DNA of 61,530 bases. Source: Paludibacteraceae bacterium (GTDB lineage Bacteria; Bacteroidota; Bacteroidia; Bacteroidales; Paludibacteraceae). Below the pieces are notes generated by a model that was given only the letters and a program-made list of their open reading frames with translations, made no database searches and had not been told where the DNA came from. The stretch is taken from NCBI GenBank assembly GCA_905233255.1, contig CAJOCN010000014.1:1-61530 (forward strand), read 5' to 3'. Below are positions 6,463 to 14,571 of the stretch, in pieces; the stretch's first letter is position 1, and every line of letters starts with the position of its first letter. The position numbers were made by a program, and so were the translations under genes.

Positions 6463-8133
6463 ATGATGAAGATAGCGGTTATAGGACTTCCGCAGAGCGG
6501 CAAATCGTCGCTCTCGTCTGCCTTGCAAGCCTTGGCGGACAAAGCGCAGAACGGCATGCAGTTCGTCGAGGTGCACAACCCCGATGAGTTGCACGGGCAT
6601 GCGTTTGATACGGTGCTGCAAGTAGTGGATTCCACGCGGCTGGAGGACTCGCTCCTCCTCACGCCGCACATTATTGACGAGGAGGAGAAGATCGTCATTG
6701 CCATCGGTCGGTACGACCTCTTGCAGCAGACCGACCACTCGCTCGACATACCCAAACTGCAGGAGCTGATAGGCGTGCCTACCTGCCGCGTCTCCGTCCG
6801 TAAGAACTACGGTCTGGAGGAGTGTCTCGATATTCTTCGGGATACGGCGCAGCGCGAGGGCTCAACGGCGCACCCGATCTACCACCTCCGCGACCAGAAT
6901 GGCGATGAGGACACCTACCGGGCGTACGTGCACGGCGTGCTGACCCAGACGCTGACCCACGCGCCGAACGATGCGCACCAGACGCGGCTGGAGAAGATAG
7001 ACAAGGTGCTGACCAACCCGTGGCTCGGCTTCCCGATCATGATGGCGATCCTGTATTTCGTCTTCTGGTGCACGTTCATGCTCGGCGCCTATCCGCAGGA
7101 GTGGATAGAGACGGGTATCGATTGGCTGTGCGAACGATGCCGTGTACACATGGCGGAGGGATGGCTCTCCAGCCTCTTCATAGACGGCGTGCTCAAGGGC
7201 GTCGGTGCAGTACTGGCGTTCCTGCCGAATATCATCATCCTCTTCTTCTTCATCTCCCTGATGGAAGATAGCGGGTACATGGCGCGCGAGGCGTATATCA
7301 TGGACACCATCATGCACCGCGTAGGTCTCCACGGCCGTTCGTTCGTACCGATGCTGATGGGTTTCGGATGTAACGTACCGGCGATCATGGCGGCGCGGGA
7401 TATCCGCAATCCCAAGGACCGGGTGCTGACGATGCTGATGGTACCGTTCATGTCCTGCTCGGCACGACTGCCGGTCTATATGCTCTTCGTGGACACGTTC
7501 TTCGAGCGGTACAAGGCGCTGGTGATGATCTCGCTCTACGCGATAGGTATCTGCCTGTCCGTCCTCTTTGCCATCATCATGAAACGGACCCGCTGGTTCC
7601 GTCAGGACCACGAGGATTCGGTCAACGAGTTGCCGGAGTTCCGTCTCCCGAAGGCCCGTAACACCGCGGCACATATATGGGAGCGCGTAGCGGATTACCT
7701 GCAGAAGATATGCACGGTTATCCTCTGGGCGTCCATCATCATCTGGGCATTAGAGTATTTCCCCTCGCAGGACCTCAACGACCTCGAGCACTCGTACCTG
7801 GCAGCCATCGGCAAAGCCGTCTCGCCGCTCATGGAGCCGCTGGGCTTTGACTGGAAGATGTCCGTCTGTCTGCTGACGGGTCTGCCGGCGAAAGAGGCGA
7901 TTGTATCGACCCTCGCTATCCTTTATGGCGGAGACATCAGCGCTGCGGGCTTCACGCCCCTCACGGCGTTCAGCTTCATGCTCTTCGTGCTGCTCTATTT
8001 CCCTTGCTTCGCCACCATCGCCACCCTGCGCCACGAGGCAGGCAAGGGCTGGGCGTGGTTCACCGTCTTCCACTCCCTCGCACTCGCATGGCTGGTATCA
8101 TTTATCGTATATCAAATAGGTAGTTTATTATGA
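6463..8133 (+). CDS. feoB: FeoB-type ferrous iron transporter with reduced G domain
   Basis: A 556-residue inner-membrane Fe(II) transporter. The membrane core is well conserved, with the two gate regions: GFGCNVPAIMAARD with SCSARLPVY, and the later AKEAIVSTLAILYG. The N-terminal GTPase domain is short and altered. The P-loop reads GLPQSGKSS (8-16) instead of the usual GNPNCGKTT, the switch I threonine and the DxPG (G3) motif are missing, VVDST already comes at 54, and the G4 motif is GRYD (81-84) rather than NxxD. FeoB is usually 650-800 residues. No FeoA is next to it. The stop overlaps the HMA gene by ATGA. Fe(II) uptake is the family role; GTP-dependent regulation is doubtful here. Either of the two adjacent ATGs (6463, 6466) could start it. 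Confidence 0.88.
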   Translation: MMKIAVIGLPQSGKSSLSSALQALADKAQNGMQFVEVHNPDELHGHAFDTVLQVVDSTRLEDSLLLTPHIIDEEEKIVIAIGRYDLLQQTDHSLDIPKLQELIGVPTCRVSVRKNYGLEECLDILRDTAQREGSTAHPIYHLRDQNGDEDTYRAYVHGVLTQTLTHAPNDAHQTRLEKIDKVLTNPWLGFPIMMAILYFVFWCTFMLGAYPQEWIETGIDWLCERCRVHMAEGWLSSLFIDGVLKGVGAVLAFLPNIIILFFFISLMEDSGYMAREAYIMDTIMHRVGLHGRSFVPMLMGFGCNVPAIMAARDIRNPKDRVLTMLMVPFMSCSARLPVYMLFVDTFFERYKALVMISLYAIGICLSVLFAIIMKRTRWFRQDHEDSVNELPEFRLPKARNTAAHIWERVADYLQKICTVILWASIIIWALEYFPSQDLNDLEHSYLAAIGKAVSPLMEPLGFDWKMSVCLLTGLPAKEAIVSTLAILYGGDISAAGFTPLTAFSFMLFVLLYFPCFATIATLRHEAGKGWAWFTVFHSLALAWLVSFIVYQIGSLL

Positions 8134-8492
8134 GAAAATACATTTATTTAGTTCTGCTGGCCTTTCTGCCGCTTGTCGTGTTCGCCAAGGCCAATAAGCA
8201 AGTAGTCGTCCTCTCCTGCGACATACATTGTCAAGGTTGTATCGACAAGATCATGAAGAACATCGCCTTTGAGAAGGGGGTTAAGGATCTTGTATGCGAC
8301 CTCGACACCAAGACCGTTACCGTCACTTATGACGCCAACAAGACGGATGTCCCGACGCTCCTGAAAGCTTTTGAGAAGATTCATAAACCCGCAAAGGTGA
8401 AAGAGCCGGCAAATAAGAACCCGCAGGAGTCCAAACCAGCTGCCGGCACCTCTGACGCCGACGCTTACACCGGTGCTTCTACCCCATCCTGA
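8130..8492 (+). CDS. Exported heavy-metal-associated (HMA) domain protein
   Basis: A 120-residue protein with a signal peptide (residues 1-19, ending VVFA) and one HMA ferredoxin-like domain at about 22-90. The metal site CDIHCQGC is a variant of the usual GMTCxxC loop, and the beta strands VTVTYDAN and VVVLSCDI fit. Residues 91-120 form a Lys/Pro/Ala-rich tail. The protein is predicted periplasmic, where it could hand a soft metal ion to or from the neighbouring FeoB, with which it overlaps by ATGA; that link is inferred from gene order only. The last codons lie in an inverted repeat (ACCCCATCC near GGGTAGGGG) that may act as a terminator. Confidence 0.82.
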   Translation: MRKYIYLVLLAFLPLVVFAKANKQVVVLSCDIHCQGCIDKIMKNIAFEKGVKDLVCDLDTKTVTVTYDANKTDVPTLLKAFEKIHKPAKVKEPANKNPQESKPAAGTSDADAYTGASTPS

Positions 8493-8546
8493 ATTGGGTA
8501 GGGGTTTGCAGCGCTTTTTATAGTTATTTATTAAAAGGAAATTAAA

Positions 8547-10412
8547 ATGAGAAAAATTGGATTAGTATGTGCACTGGTGGTCGGGATGATCGCCTGCACG
8601 GAGCGGAACACGCCGGTCGATTCGGGTGGCTCCAATACCGGTAGCAGTGATACTACCGTGATCAATGATACAGCGGAGGTAGAGGTGTCAACGGATACTG
8701 CTAACATCGTCACGATCGTGTACAGCGGCTCTTCCGCGACTATAACAGTGCCTTCGCACCTGCTTGCTTACGTTGCAGCGGAGCAATCCGGCGCGCATGT
8801 GACCATTGTACAGAGCAACACGGAGGCGGTGAACGGATCGGAGATCACCTACCAGTTGAGCGGCAGTTCGAGCAACGGCTCACTAACGCTTGGCGGTTCG
8901 TACAAGTGTACCGTCTCGCTGGCAGGACTGACACTGACCAACCCGAGCGGCGCAGCAATCAATATCACCAACTCCAAACGTATCGAGTTCTCCGTCAAAC
9001 AGGGAACGGTCAATACGCTCACCGATGGAGCCGGAGGCGAGCAAAAGGCCTGTGTCTATAGTAAAGGGCAGTTGCAACTGAAAGGAAACGGTACACTCAA
9101 TGTAGCCGGCAAGACCAAACACGGTATCAAATCCGCATCATATATCTCGGTCAAGAACCTGACCCTCAATATCACCTCGGCTGTCAGCGACGGAATCAAC
9201 TGCGAGGAATATATGGAGATCACGAGCGGAACTATCTCTATCAGTTCGGTAGGCGACGATGGTATCCAGTGCGATTTAGGCGGCACTGCCTCTACGGGTA
9301 TCACGACCAATCATGAGGACGAGGATACCGGAAACATCTATATCTCCGGCGGTACAATCAATGTCGCTGTGACAGCCGCTGCCACCAAAGGTATCAAAGC
9401 TGCCGGCGACATGTATGTATCGGGCGGTACGGTCACGGCAACCACCTCCGGAGGCGGTGCTTGGGACAGTGATAACAGCAAGACCAAATCATGCGCAGGC
9501 TTGTCTGCGGACGGTAATATGGTCATCTCCGGCGGTACGCTCACGCTGACGAGCACAGGTGCCGGAGGCAAAGGTATCAGTGGTGACGGTACGCTGACGG
9601 TCTCTGACGCAGCGGACATCACTATCTCCACCAGCGGACAGGCTGTGGTGGCTTCGTCAAGCGGATCCCTCTCCACGGTGTCTAACTCCAATAGTCTGGA
9701 TAGATATTCCACCAACTATAAATCCTCGCCTAAAGGTATCAAGATTGACGGTGTCATCAATATCACCGGCGGTAAGATCGCTGTGACGACTACCGGCGCC
9801 GGCGGCGAAGGAATAGAGAGTAAGAGTACGATGGAAATATCCGGCGGCAAAGTAGTAGTTAACTCCAGTGACGATGCTATCAATGCGGCAAGCCATCTAA
9901 CTATCAGCGGCGGCTATGTATATGCCCGTGCCACCAATAACGACGGTATTGACGCCAATGGTAACTGTTATATCAAAGGCGGTCTGGTCTATGCCGTTTC
10001 TGCTTCCTCGCCCGAGGTGGGCATTGATGCCAACACCGAGGGCGGCTACAAGCTTTATGTGCAGGGCGGCATGATTGTCTCTATCGGCGGTCTGGAGAGT
10101 GGCGCGAGTCTCAGTCAGAGCTGCTATTCCACCTCTTCATGGTCCAAGAACACCTGGTATGCACTGACCGTCGGTAATGACACCTTCGCCTTCAAGACAC
10201 CATCCAGCGGCGGTAGCACCTTGGTTGTCTCCGGTGCTTCGACACCAACGCTCAAGTCCGGAGTGACGCCTTCCGGTACAGCTATCTTTGAGGGTGTGGG
10301 TTACTATCCGGCTTCGGCTTCCGGTGGCTCGTCCGTATCACTCAGTTCCTATTCAGGCGGTGGCGGAGGTCCCGGTGGTGGTCCCGGCGGAGGACCCGGA
10401 GGCAGATGGTAA
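8547..10412 (+). CDS. Cthe_2159-like carbohydrate-binding beta-helix lipoprotein (DUF4353)
   Basis: A 621-residue predicted lipoprotein (signal 1-16, Cys17 in MIACTE). The body is a series of short Gly/Thr/Ser repeats with recurring ISGGTI, DGI and KGIK motifs, as in the right-handed beta-helix family typified by Clostridium thermocellum Cthe_2159, which binds polygalacturonate and cellulose and coordinates calcium through Asp residues. Asp-rich turns (SVGDDGIQCD, NSSDDAINAA, TNNDGIDANG) are consistent with that. The C-terminus is a Gly/Pro tail (PGGGPGGGPGGRW). It is followed 3 nt later by the VTC gene, a common partner. A purine-rich AAAGGAAATTAAA precedes the ATG. Likely outer-membrane surface. 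Confidence 0.85.
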   Translation: MRKIGLVCALVVGMIACTERNTPVDSGGSNTGSSDTTVINDTAEVEVSTDTANIVTIVYSGSSATITVPSHLLAYVAAEQSGAHVTIVQSNTEAVNGSEITYQLSGSSSNGSLTLGGSYKCTVSLAGLTLTNPSGAAINITNSKRIEFSVKQGTVNTLTDGAGGEQKACVYSKGQLQLKGNGTLNVAGKTKHGIKSASYISVKNLTLNITSAVSDGINCEEYMEITSGTISISSVGDDGIQCDLGGTASTGITTNHEDEDTGNIYISGGTINVAVTAAATKGIKAAGDMYVSGGTVTATTSGGGAWDSDNSKTKSCAGLSADGNMVISGGTLTLTSTGAGGKGISGDGTLTVSDAADITISTSGQAVVASSSGSLSTVSNSNSLDRYSTNYKSSPKGIKIDGVINITGGKIAVTTTGAGGEGIESKSTMEISGGKVVVNSSDDAINAASHLTISGGYVYARATNNDGIDANGNCYIKGGLVYAVSASSPEVGIDANTEGGYKLYVQGGMIVSIGGLESGASLSQSCYSTSSWSKNTWYALTVGNDTFAFKTPSSGGSTLVVSGASTPTLKSGVTPSGTAIFEGVGYYPASASGGSSVSLSSYSGGGGGPGGGPGGGPGGRW

Positions 10413-10415
10413 ACG

Positions 10416-11222
10416 ATGAAGAACGGACAGAACATTGAGACCATCCTCGCGCAGTTTGAGCCGATCAGTCTGGCGCAGATGGAGAGCGTGAAACTAATGA
10501 ACCGTATCGACACCAAATACGCGGTGCCGATAACGGTTCTTCCGCTTATATTGGAGGCGGCTAAAGCCGATTATTTCGCCCAGGAGATAGATGGCAAACG
10601 GATCGCTACCTACGACACCATGTACTACGACACAGACTCACTCGACATGTATGTCCGTCACCATGACCGCCAACTCGTACGCCAGAAGATACGTGTCCGC
10701 CAGTATGTGGACAGTAACCTCACGTTTCTGGAGATCAAGCGCAAGAACAACAAAGGCCGCACCAATAAGAAACGTATTGTAGTACCCGGTTTCTCAATCA
10801 CTGCGGACACACCGAGCGTTCTCAAGCATAAGAAAAAAGAAGACGAGCCGATGACGGTGGCACAGTTTATAGATACCAAGAGCCGGTACCACTGGGCTGA
10901 CATAACCCCTCATCTATGGACCAAGTTCCATCGCATTACACTGGTCAATAAGGCCAAGACGGAGCGCCTGACGATAGACTTGGACCTGATATGGGATAAC
11001 GTACTCAGCGGCGAGAAGAAAACCTATCCTGAGCTCGTCATCATCGAACTCAAGCGCGACGGCAATGTGCCTTCCCGCATGACGGATATCATGCTCAGCC
11101 ATCGTCTGCACCCGCTCAAAATCAGCAAATATTGTATCGGTACGGCGCTCACTACGCCGGATATAAAGAAGAACAGATTCAAAAGTAAAATCCGTAAAAT
11201 AGAGAAATTATGCCGGAATTAA
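10416..11222 (+). CDS. VTC-domain (polyphosphate polymerase-like) protein
   Basis: A 268-residue cytosolic protein with the tunnel fold of the VTC/CYTH superfamily, whose yeast member makes polyphosphate from ATP. Tunnel-lining basic and acidic residues are visible: RIDTKY near 29, VRQKIRVRQY near 88, FLEIKRK near 105, FHRITLVN near 174, the acidic VIIELKRD near 210, and SKYCIG near 231. Bacterial VTC proteins next to DUF4956 and Cthe_2159 or CotH genes have no proven role; phosphate transfer or surface-polymer modification are options. It overlaps the next gene by 13 bp, so this is a tight operon. Confidence 0.88.
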   Translation: MKNGQNIETILAQFEPISLAQMESVKLMNRIDTKYAVPITVLPLILEAAKADYFAQEIDGKRIATYDTMYYDTDSLDMYVRHHDRQLVRQKIRVRQYVDSNLTFLEIKRKNNKGRTNKKRIVVPGFSITADTPSVLKHKKKEDEPMTVAQFIDTKSRYHWADITPHLWTKFHRITLVNKAKTERLTIDLDLIWDNVLSGEKKTYPELVIIELKRDGNVPSRMTDIMLSHRLHPLKISKYCIGTALTTPDIKKNRFKSKIRKIEKLCRN

Positions 11223-11956
11223 GTAACCCCACTTTGGAATTTCTGGAGAACGACCCCTCCATCGCAGCTCGTTATGGAGCAGAGGATAGTATCTCTTATG
11301 TCATGCACTCGTTAGCCGACTGGCTCGGAGTCAGTGAAAACCTCATCACAATGCCGTTGATGTTCCTTTTCAACCTCTTGGTATCGTGGATCCTGATCTA
11401 TGGTATCTATTATCGCTACAGCCGTCGTCGCGACTACTATGTGCAGTTCATGCTCTTCTCCAGCGGAATGTTCCTCCTGCTGTGGCTGATGCAGATTCTG
11501 GATATTCAGACGGGATTCGTACTCGGTCTGTTTGCCATCTTCGGCATGATCCGTTACCGCACGGAGACTGTGCCTATCCGTGAGATGAACTACATGTTCC
11601 TCATCATTGCGCTCTCCGTCATCAATTCCCTTAGCCTGAAAGCAGATGGTTTGGCTTGGTATCTGCTACTCATAGCGAATGCGCTGCTGATAGCCATGGC
11701 ATGGGGCTTCGAACTGTGGAACGGACGCAAGCGTCAGTCCACCAAGATTATTCTCTACGAAAAGATTGAGAATATCAAGCCCGAGAACCGGGCAGCCCTC
11801 ATCGCCGACCTCGAGGAGCGTACGGGACTGAAAGTGGTGGATATTGAGATAGGGCACATTGATTTCCTAAGAGATGTAGCCTATATCAAGATGACTTATC
11901 CTCTGGAGCAGGGCAAGACCGTCAACAGTATAGACCAAATTACGAAGTTCAAATGA
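11210..11956 (+). CDS. DUF4956 membrane protein
   Basis: A 248-residue inner-membrane protein with about four helices between residues 45 and 170 (LLVSWILIYGIYY, MFLLLWLMQIL, FVLGLFAIFGMIRYRT, LLIANALLIAMAWGF) and a cytosolic C-terminal domain of about 80 residues (KIILYEKIENI to the end) that looks like an alpha-beta fold. The motif FGMIRYRTETVPIREM after the third helix is typical of DUF4956. The family travels with VTC and CotH/Cthe_2159 genes, as here. It overlaps both neighbours (13 and 4 bp). No enzymatic function is known. Confidence 0.88.
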   Translation: MPELSNPTLEFLENDPSIAARYGAEDSISYVMHSLADWLGVSENLITMPLMFLFNLLVSWILIYGIYYRYSRRRDYYVQFMLFSSGMFLLLWLMQILDIQTGFVLGLFAIFGMIRYRTETVPIREMNYMFLIIALSVINSLSLKADGLAWYLLLIANALLIAMAWGFELWNGRKRQSTKIILYEKIENIKPENRAALIADLEERTGLKVVDIEIGHIDFLRDVAYIKMTYPLEQGKTVNSIDQITKFK

Positions 11957-12819
11957 GACATTTAGTAACAATTCTGGTTATGGTGTGCGCGGTTTGTGTG
12001 CCTGCGCAGGCATGGGAATATGCATCCACTCAAAATCAAGACCGGCATAGCGCCCAACTGCGTGTGGGCGCCGGTTATTCCAAGAAATGGCATAACGGTC
12101 TTGCGCTGCATCTGGATGAGGATTTGCGTTTTGACATGGTAGCCTTCACTACGATACGGACAGCGTCCGCTACCACTACCGCACTCACCGGACCGGATTT
12201 TAATAAGTCTTACACGACACTCTCGCTGAGTTATAAACACCCGCATTTTTCTTACCTGAAAGGAGAAGCGGGATATACCCTCAAACTGATGAAGAAAGAC
12301 ACCGTGGATGTCAATAAGGTCATGCGGCACCGTGTTTTCTTCGGTATTACGGGTTCTTATCGCTACGAGAAATGGTCTTTCTCTCTTCGCGAGCGGTTCA
12401 TGACGGAGATTCGTATGGGAGATATTGACCAACATGTGGCGACAGGTTATTATCAGGATAACCGCGCTGATTGGTTCCTGCGTAGCAAATTAGAGGTAGC
12501 CTACCATGCTGTCTCCAAACCGCTCAAACCCTATATCTGGTGTGAACTGGTGAATACGCTCAATGCCAATCCCCTGCATCAGTATTATGCCAATAATGAT
12601 CCAACGCAGCCAGGGCGCCAGTACATTCGCCGCGTGCGTGCTGCAATAGGAGTCGTATGGCGGCTTACAGCGCATAGCTCGCTGGACTTCTACTATCGAT
12701 TCAATTACGGCTACGACCGAGACGTGAATGTAAAGGCCAAAAAACAGACCATCCACTTAACGGAAGAGCGTGAGTTCCAGCATGCAATAGGCATAGCCTA
12801 TAAATTCTCCCAGAAATAA
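11953..12819 (+). CDS. DUF2490 outer-membrane protein
   Basis: A 288-residue protein with a signal peptide (1-20, ending VPAQAW) and regular amphipathic strands with many Tyr, Arg and Trp residues, as in beta-barrels of the DUF2490 family (for example KWSFSLRERFMTEIR, SSLDFYYRFNYGYDRD). The C-terminus AIGIAYKFSQK is less typical because it does not end in Phe. It is the last gene of the four-gene operon and starts on an ATGA overlap with the DUF4956 gene. Together the operon puts a surface beta-helix, a cytosolic VTC enzyme, an inner-membrane protein and a barrel under one promoter. Confidence 0.8.
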   Translation: MRHLVTILVMVCAVCVPAQAWEYASTQNQDRHSAQLRVGAGYSKKWHNGLALHLDEDLRFDMVAFTTIRTASATTTALTGPDFNKSYTTLSLSYKHPHFSYLKGEAGYTLKLMKKDTVDVNKVMRHRVFFGITGSYRYEKWSFSLRERFMTEIRMGDIDQHVATGYYQDNRADWFLRSKLEVAYHAVSKPLKPYIWCELVNTLNANPLHQYYANNDPTQPGRQYIRRVRAAIGVVWRLTAHSSLDFYYRFNYGYDRDVNVKAKKQTIHLTEEREFQHAIGIAYKFSQK

Positions 12820-12842
12820 AGAAACAGCCTACTATACAAAAC

Positions 12843-12893
12843 AAGAGACGCCCACACGGACGTCTCTTATTGTTATCCGCCATGCATGGCGGA
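12843..12893. terminator. Bidirectional terminator and 18-bp palindrome
   Basis: Stem AAGAGACG/CGTCTCTT (12843-12868) separates the converging DUF2490 operon and gap. Next to it is the perfect palindrome TCCGCCATGCATGGCGGA (12876-12893). Read from gap, the hairpin is followed by TGTTTTG. Confidence 0.8.
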
Positions 12894-12906
12894 TGATTTG
12901 TAGCGA

Positions 12907-13974
12907 TTAGTGCAGTTCAGCGAGGTACTTGATAGTACGTACCATCTGGCTGGTGTAGCTGTTCTCGTTGTCATACCAGCTAACAACCTGTACCTGATAG
13001 GTATCCTCGTCGATCTTAGCAACCATGGTCTGGGTAGCATCGAAGAGCGAACCGAACTTCATACCGATTACATCGCTGGAAACGATCTCGTCCTCGGTGT
13101 AACCGAAGGACTCAGTCTGAGCAGCCTTCATAGCAGCGTTGATACCCTCTTTGGTGATGTCTTTACCCTTAACAACAGCTACCAGGATAGTGGTAGAACC
13201 GGTCGGAGTCGGAACACGCTGTGCGGAACCGATCAGTTTGCCGTTCAGCTCAGGGATAACGAGACCGATTGCCTTAGCAGCACCGGTGCTGTTCGGAACG
13301 ATGTTCTGTGCACCTGCACGGCTACGACGGAGGTCACCCTTACGTTGCGGACCGTCGAGAATCATCTGGTCGCCGGTGTAAGCGTGGATGGTGGACATGA
13401 TACCGCTCTGGATCGGAGCGTATTTGTGCAGAGCTGCTGCCATCGGAGCCAAGCAGTTGGTGGTGCAAGATGCAGCGGAGATAACTTTGTCTGCCGGAGT
13501 CAGAGTCTTGTGGTTTACGTTGTAAACGATGGTCGGAAGATCGTTACCTGCCGGTGCAGAGATAACTACTTTCTTAGCACCTGCCTGGATGTGTGCCTCA
13601 GCTTTAGCCTTGCTGGTATAGAAACCGGTGCACTCCAGTACAACATCGATACCCAGCTCACCCCAAGGCAGCTCAGCTGCATTCGGCTTAGCATAGATAG
13701 TGATCTCCTTGCCGTCAACAGTGATCGAACCAGGAGTAACAACGGTCTTTCCGTCCTCTGCGAGAACAGCATCTTTGTATGTAACAGTGTGCTTGCCCTC
13801 ACCGAAACGACCTGCGAAACCACCCTGGGCGGTATCGTATTTCAGAAGGTGAGCCAACATTTTCGGGCTGGTCAAGTCGTTGATAGCAACAACCTCGTAA
13901 CCCTCTGCCTCGAACATCTGACGGAATGCCAGACGACCAATACGGCCGAAGCCGTTAATAGCTACTTTTGTCAT
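12907..13974 (-). CDS. gap: Glyceraldehyde-3-phosphate dehydrogenase
   Basis: A 355-residue cytosolic enzyme of glycolysis: glyceraldehyde-3-phosphate + NAD+ + Pi to 1,3-bisphosphoglycerate. Rossmann motif [12 protein letters not shown] (8-19), catalytic Cys170 in SAASCTTNC, base His197 in [10 protein letters not shown], and NENSYTSQM near the end are intact. Codon use is strongly biased, as for a highly expressed gene, which also creates a 358-codon antisense ORF that is not real. A TACCTTTG box lies on the minus strand at 14039-14046, about 65 nt upstream, although the matching TTG is weak. Transcription ends at the hairpin near 12843. Confidence 0.97.
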   Translation of the reverse strand: MTKVAINGFGRIGRLAFRQMFEAEGYEVVAINDLTSPKMLAHLLKYDTAQGGFAGRFGEGKHTVTYKDAVLAEDGKTVVTPGSITVDGKEITIYAKPNAAELPWGELGIDVVLECTGFYTSKAKAEAHIQAGAKKVVISAPAGNDLPTIVYNVNHKTLTPADKVISAASCTTNCLAPMAAALHKYAPIQSGIMSTIHAYTGDQMILDGPQRKGDLRRSRAGAQNIVPNSTGAAKAIGLVIPELNGKLIGSAQRVPTPTGSTTILVAVVKGKDITKEGINAAMKAAQTESFGYTEDEIVSSDVIGMKFGSLFDATQTMVAKIDEDTYQVQVVSWYDNENSYTSQMVRTIKYLAELH

Positions 13975-14151
13975 AATGTAGATTAATTTTAGTTATTTGT
14001 GTATTAATTGTTTTGGTTACTTTTTCACCTTTGCGGTGCAAAGGTACACTTTTTTTGTGACATATGAAAATAAATCGTTAAAAAATCTTCATTTTGTTAC
14101 TTATATTTGCCAAAAATACTCTTTTGCACTTACTTGCGGCGTGTATCTTCA

Positions 14152-14571
14152 TTATTTGCGTCCGAAATCGGCAGGTATTTCGCCCCACGCTTTGGTGTCC
14201 CATTTATAGATCGGCGTGGTCCATGTATTATCGTGGAGCCACATTTCCGCTTTGCGAACCATGAAGAAAAGATCCTGGTTGGAGGCGTTCCATTCGATTT
14301 TTGTCTTGCACCGTTTCTGGCGCACCCACGCGAGTGCGGTGACGGAGTCGGTGTAGATGACCCAGTTCAGGTTGTACTTCTTGATATACGCCAACCCCAA
14401 CACCAGCGCGAGAAATTCGCCGATGTTGTTGGTTCCTTGGACGAATGGCCCGCGATGGAAGACCTCTGTGCCGGTGTCGGCTATGACGCCCCTGAACTCC
14501 ATAACGCCGGGGTTACCGGAACAAGCGGCATCCACCGCCAAAGCGGGTAATATAGGTTTTGTATTACTCAT
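14152..14571 (-). CDS. RNase H family protein
   Basis: A 139-residue RNase HI-type nuclease that cuts RNA in RNA/DNA hybrids. The four acidic catalytic positions are present: D14 in AVDAACSGNPG, E52 in NNIGEFLAL, D75 in YTDSVTA and D135 in PADFGRK. The N-terminal viroplasmin-like domain of many Bacteroidota RNase H proteins is absent. The start overlaps the end of the upstream 1208-residue gene by 8 bp, so it is probably the last gene of the ompA transcript. It may have an Okazaki-primer or R-loop role. The choice between RNase HI and a broader RNase H-like fold is open, but the catalytic set is complete. Confidence 0.87.
   Translation of the reverse strand: MSNTKPILPALAVDAACSGNPGVMEFRGVIADTGTEVFHRGPFVQGTNNIGEFLALVLGLAYIKKYNLNWVIYTDSVTALAWVRQKRCKTKIEWNASNQDLFFMVRKAEMWLHDNTWTTPIYKWDTKAWGEIPADFGRK

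Noticed and set aside
12910..13986. 358-codon plus-strand ORF opposite gap
   Set aside because: It mirrors the highly biased codons of GAPDH, has no domain and no promoter, and the minus-strand enzyme is certain.
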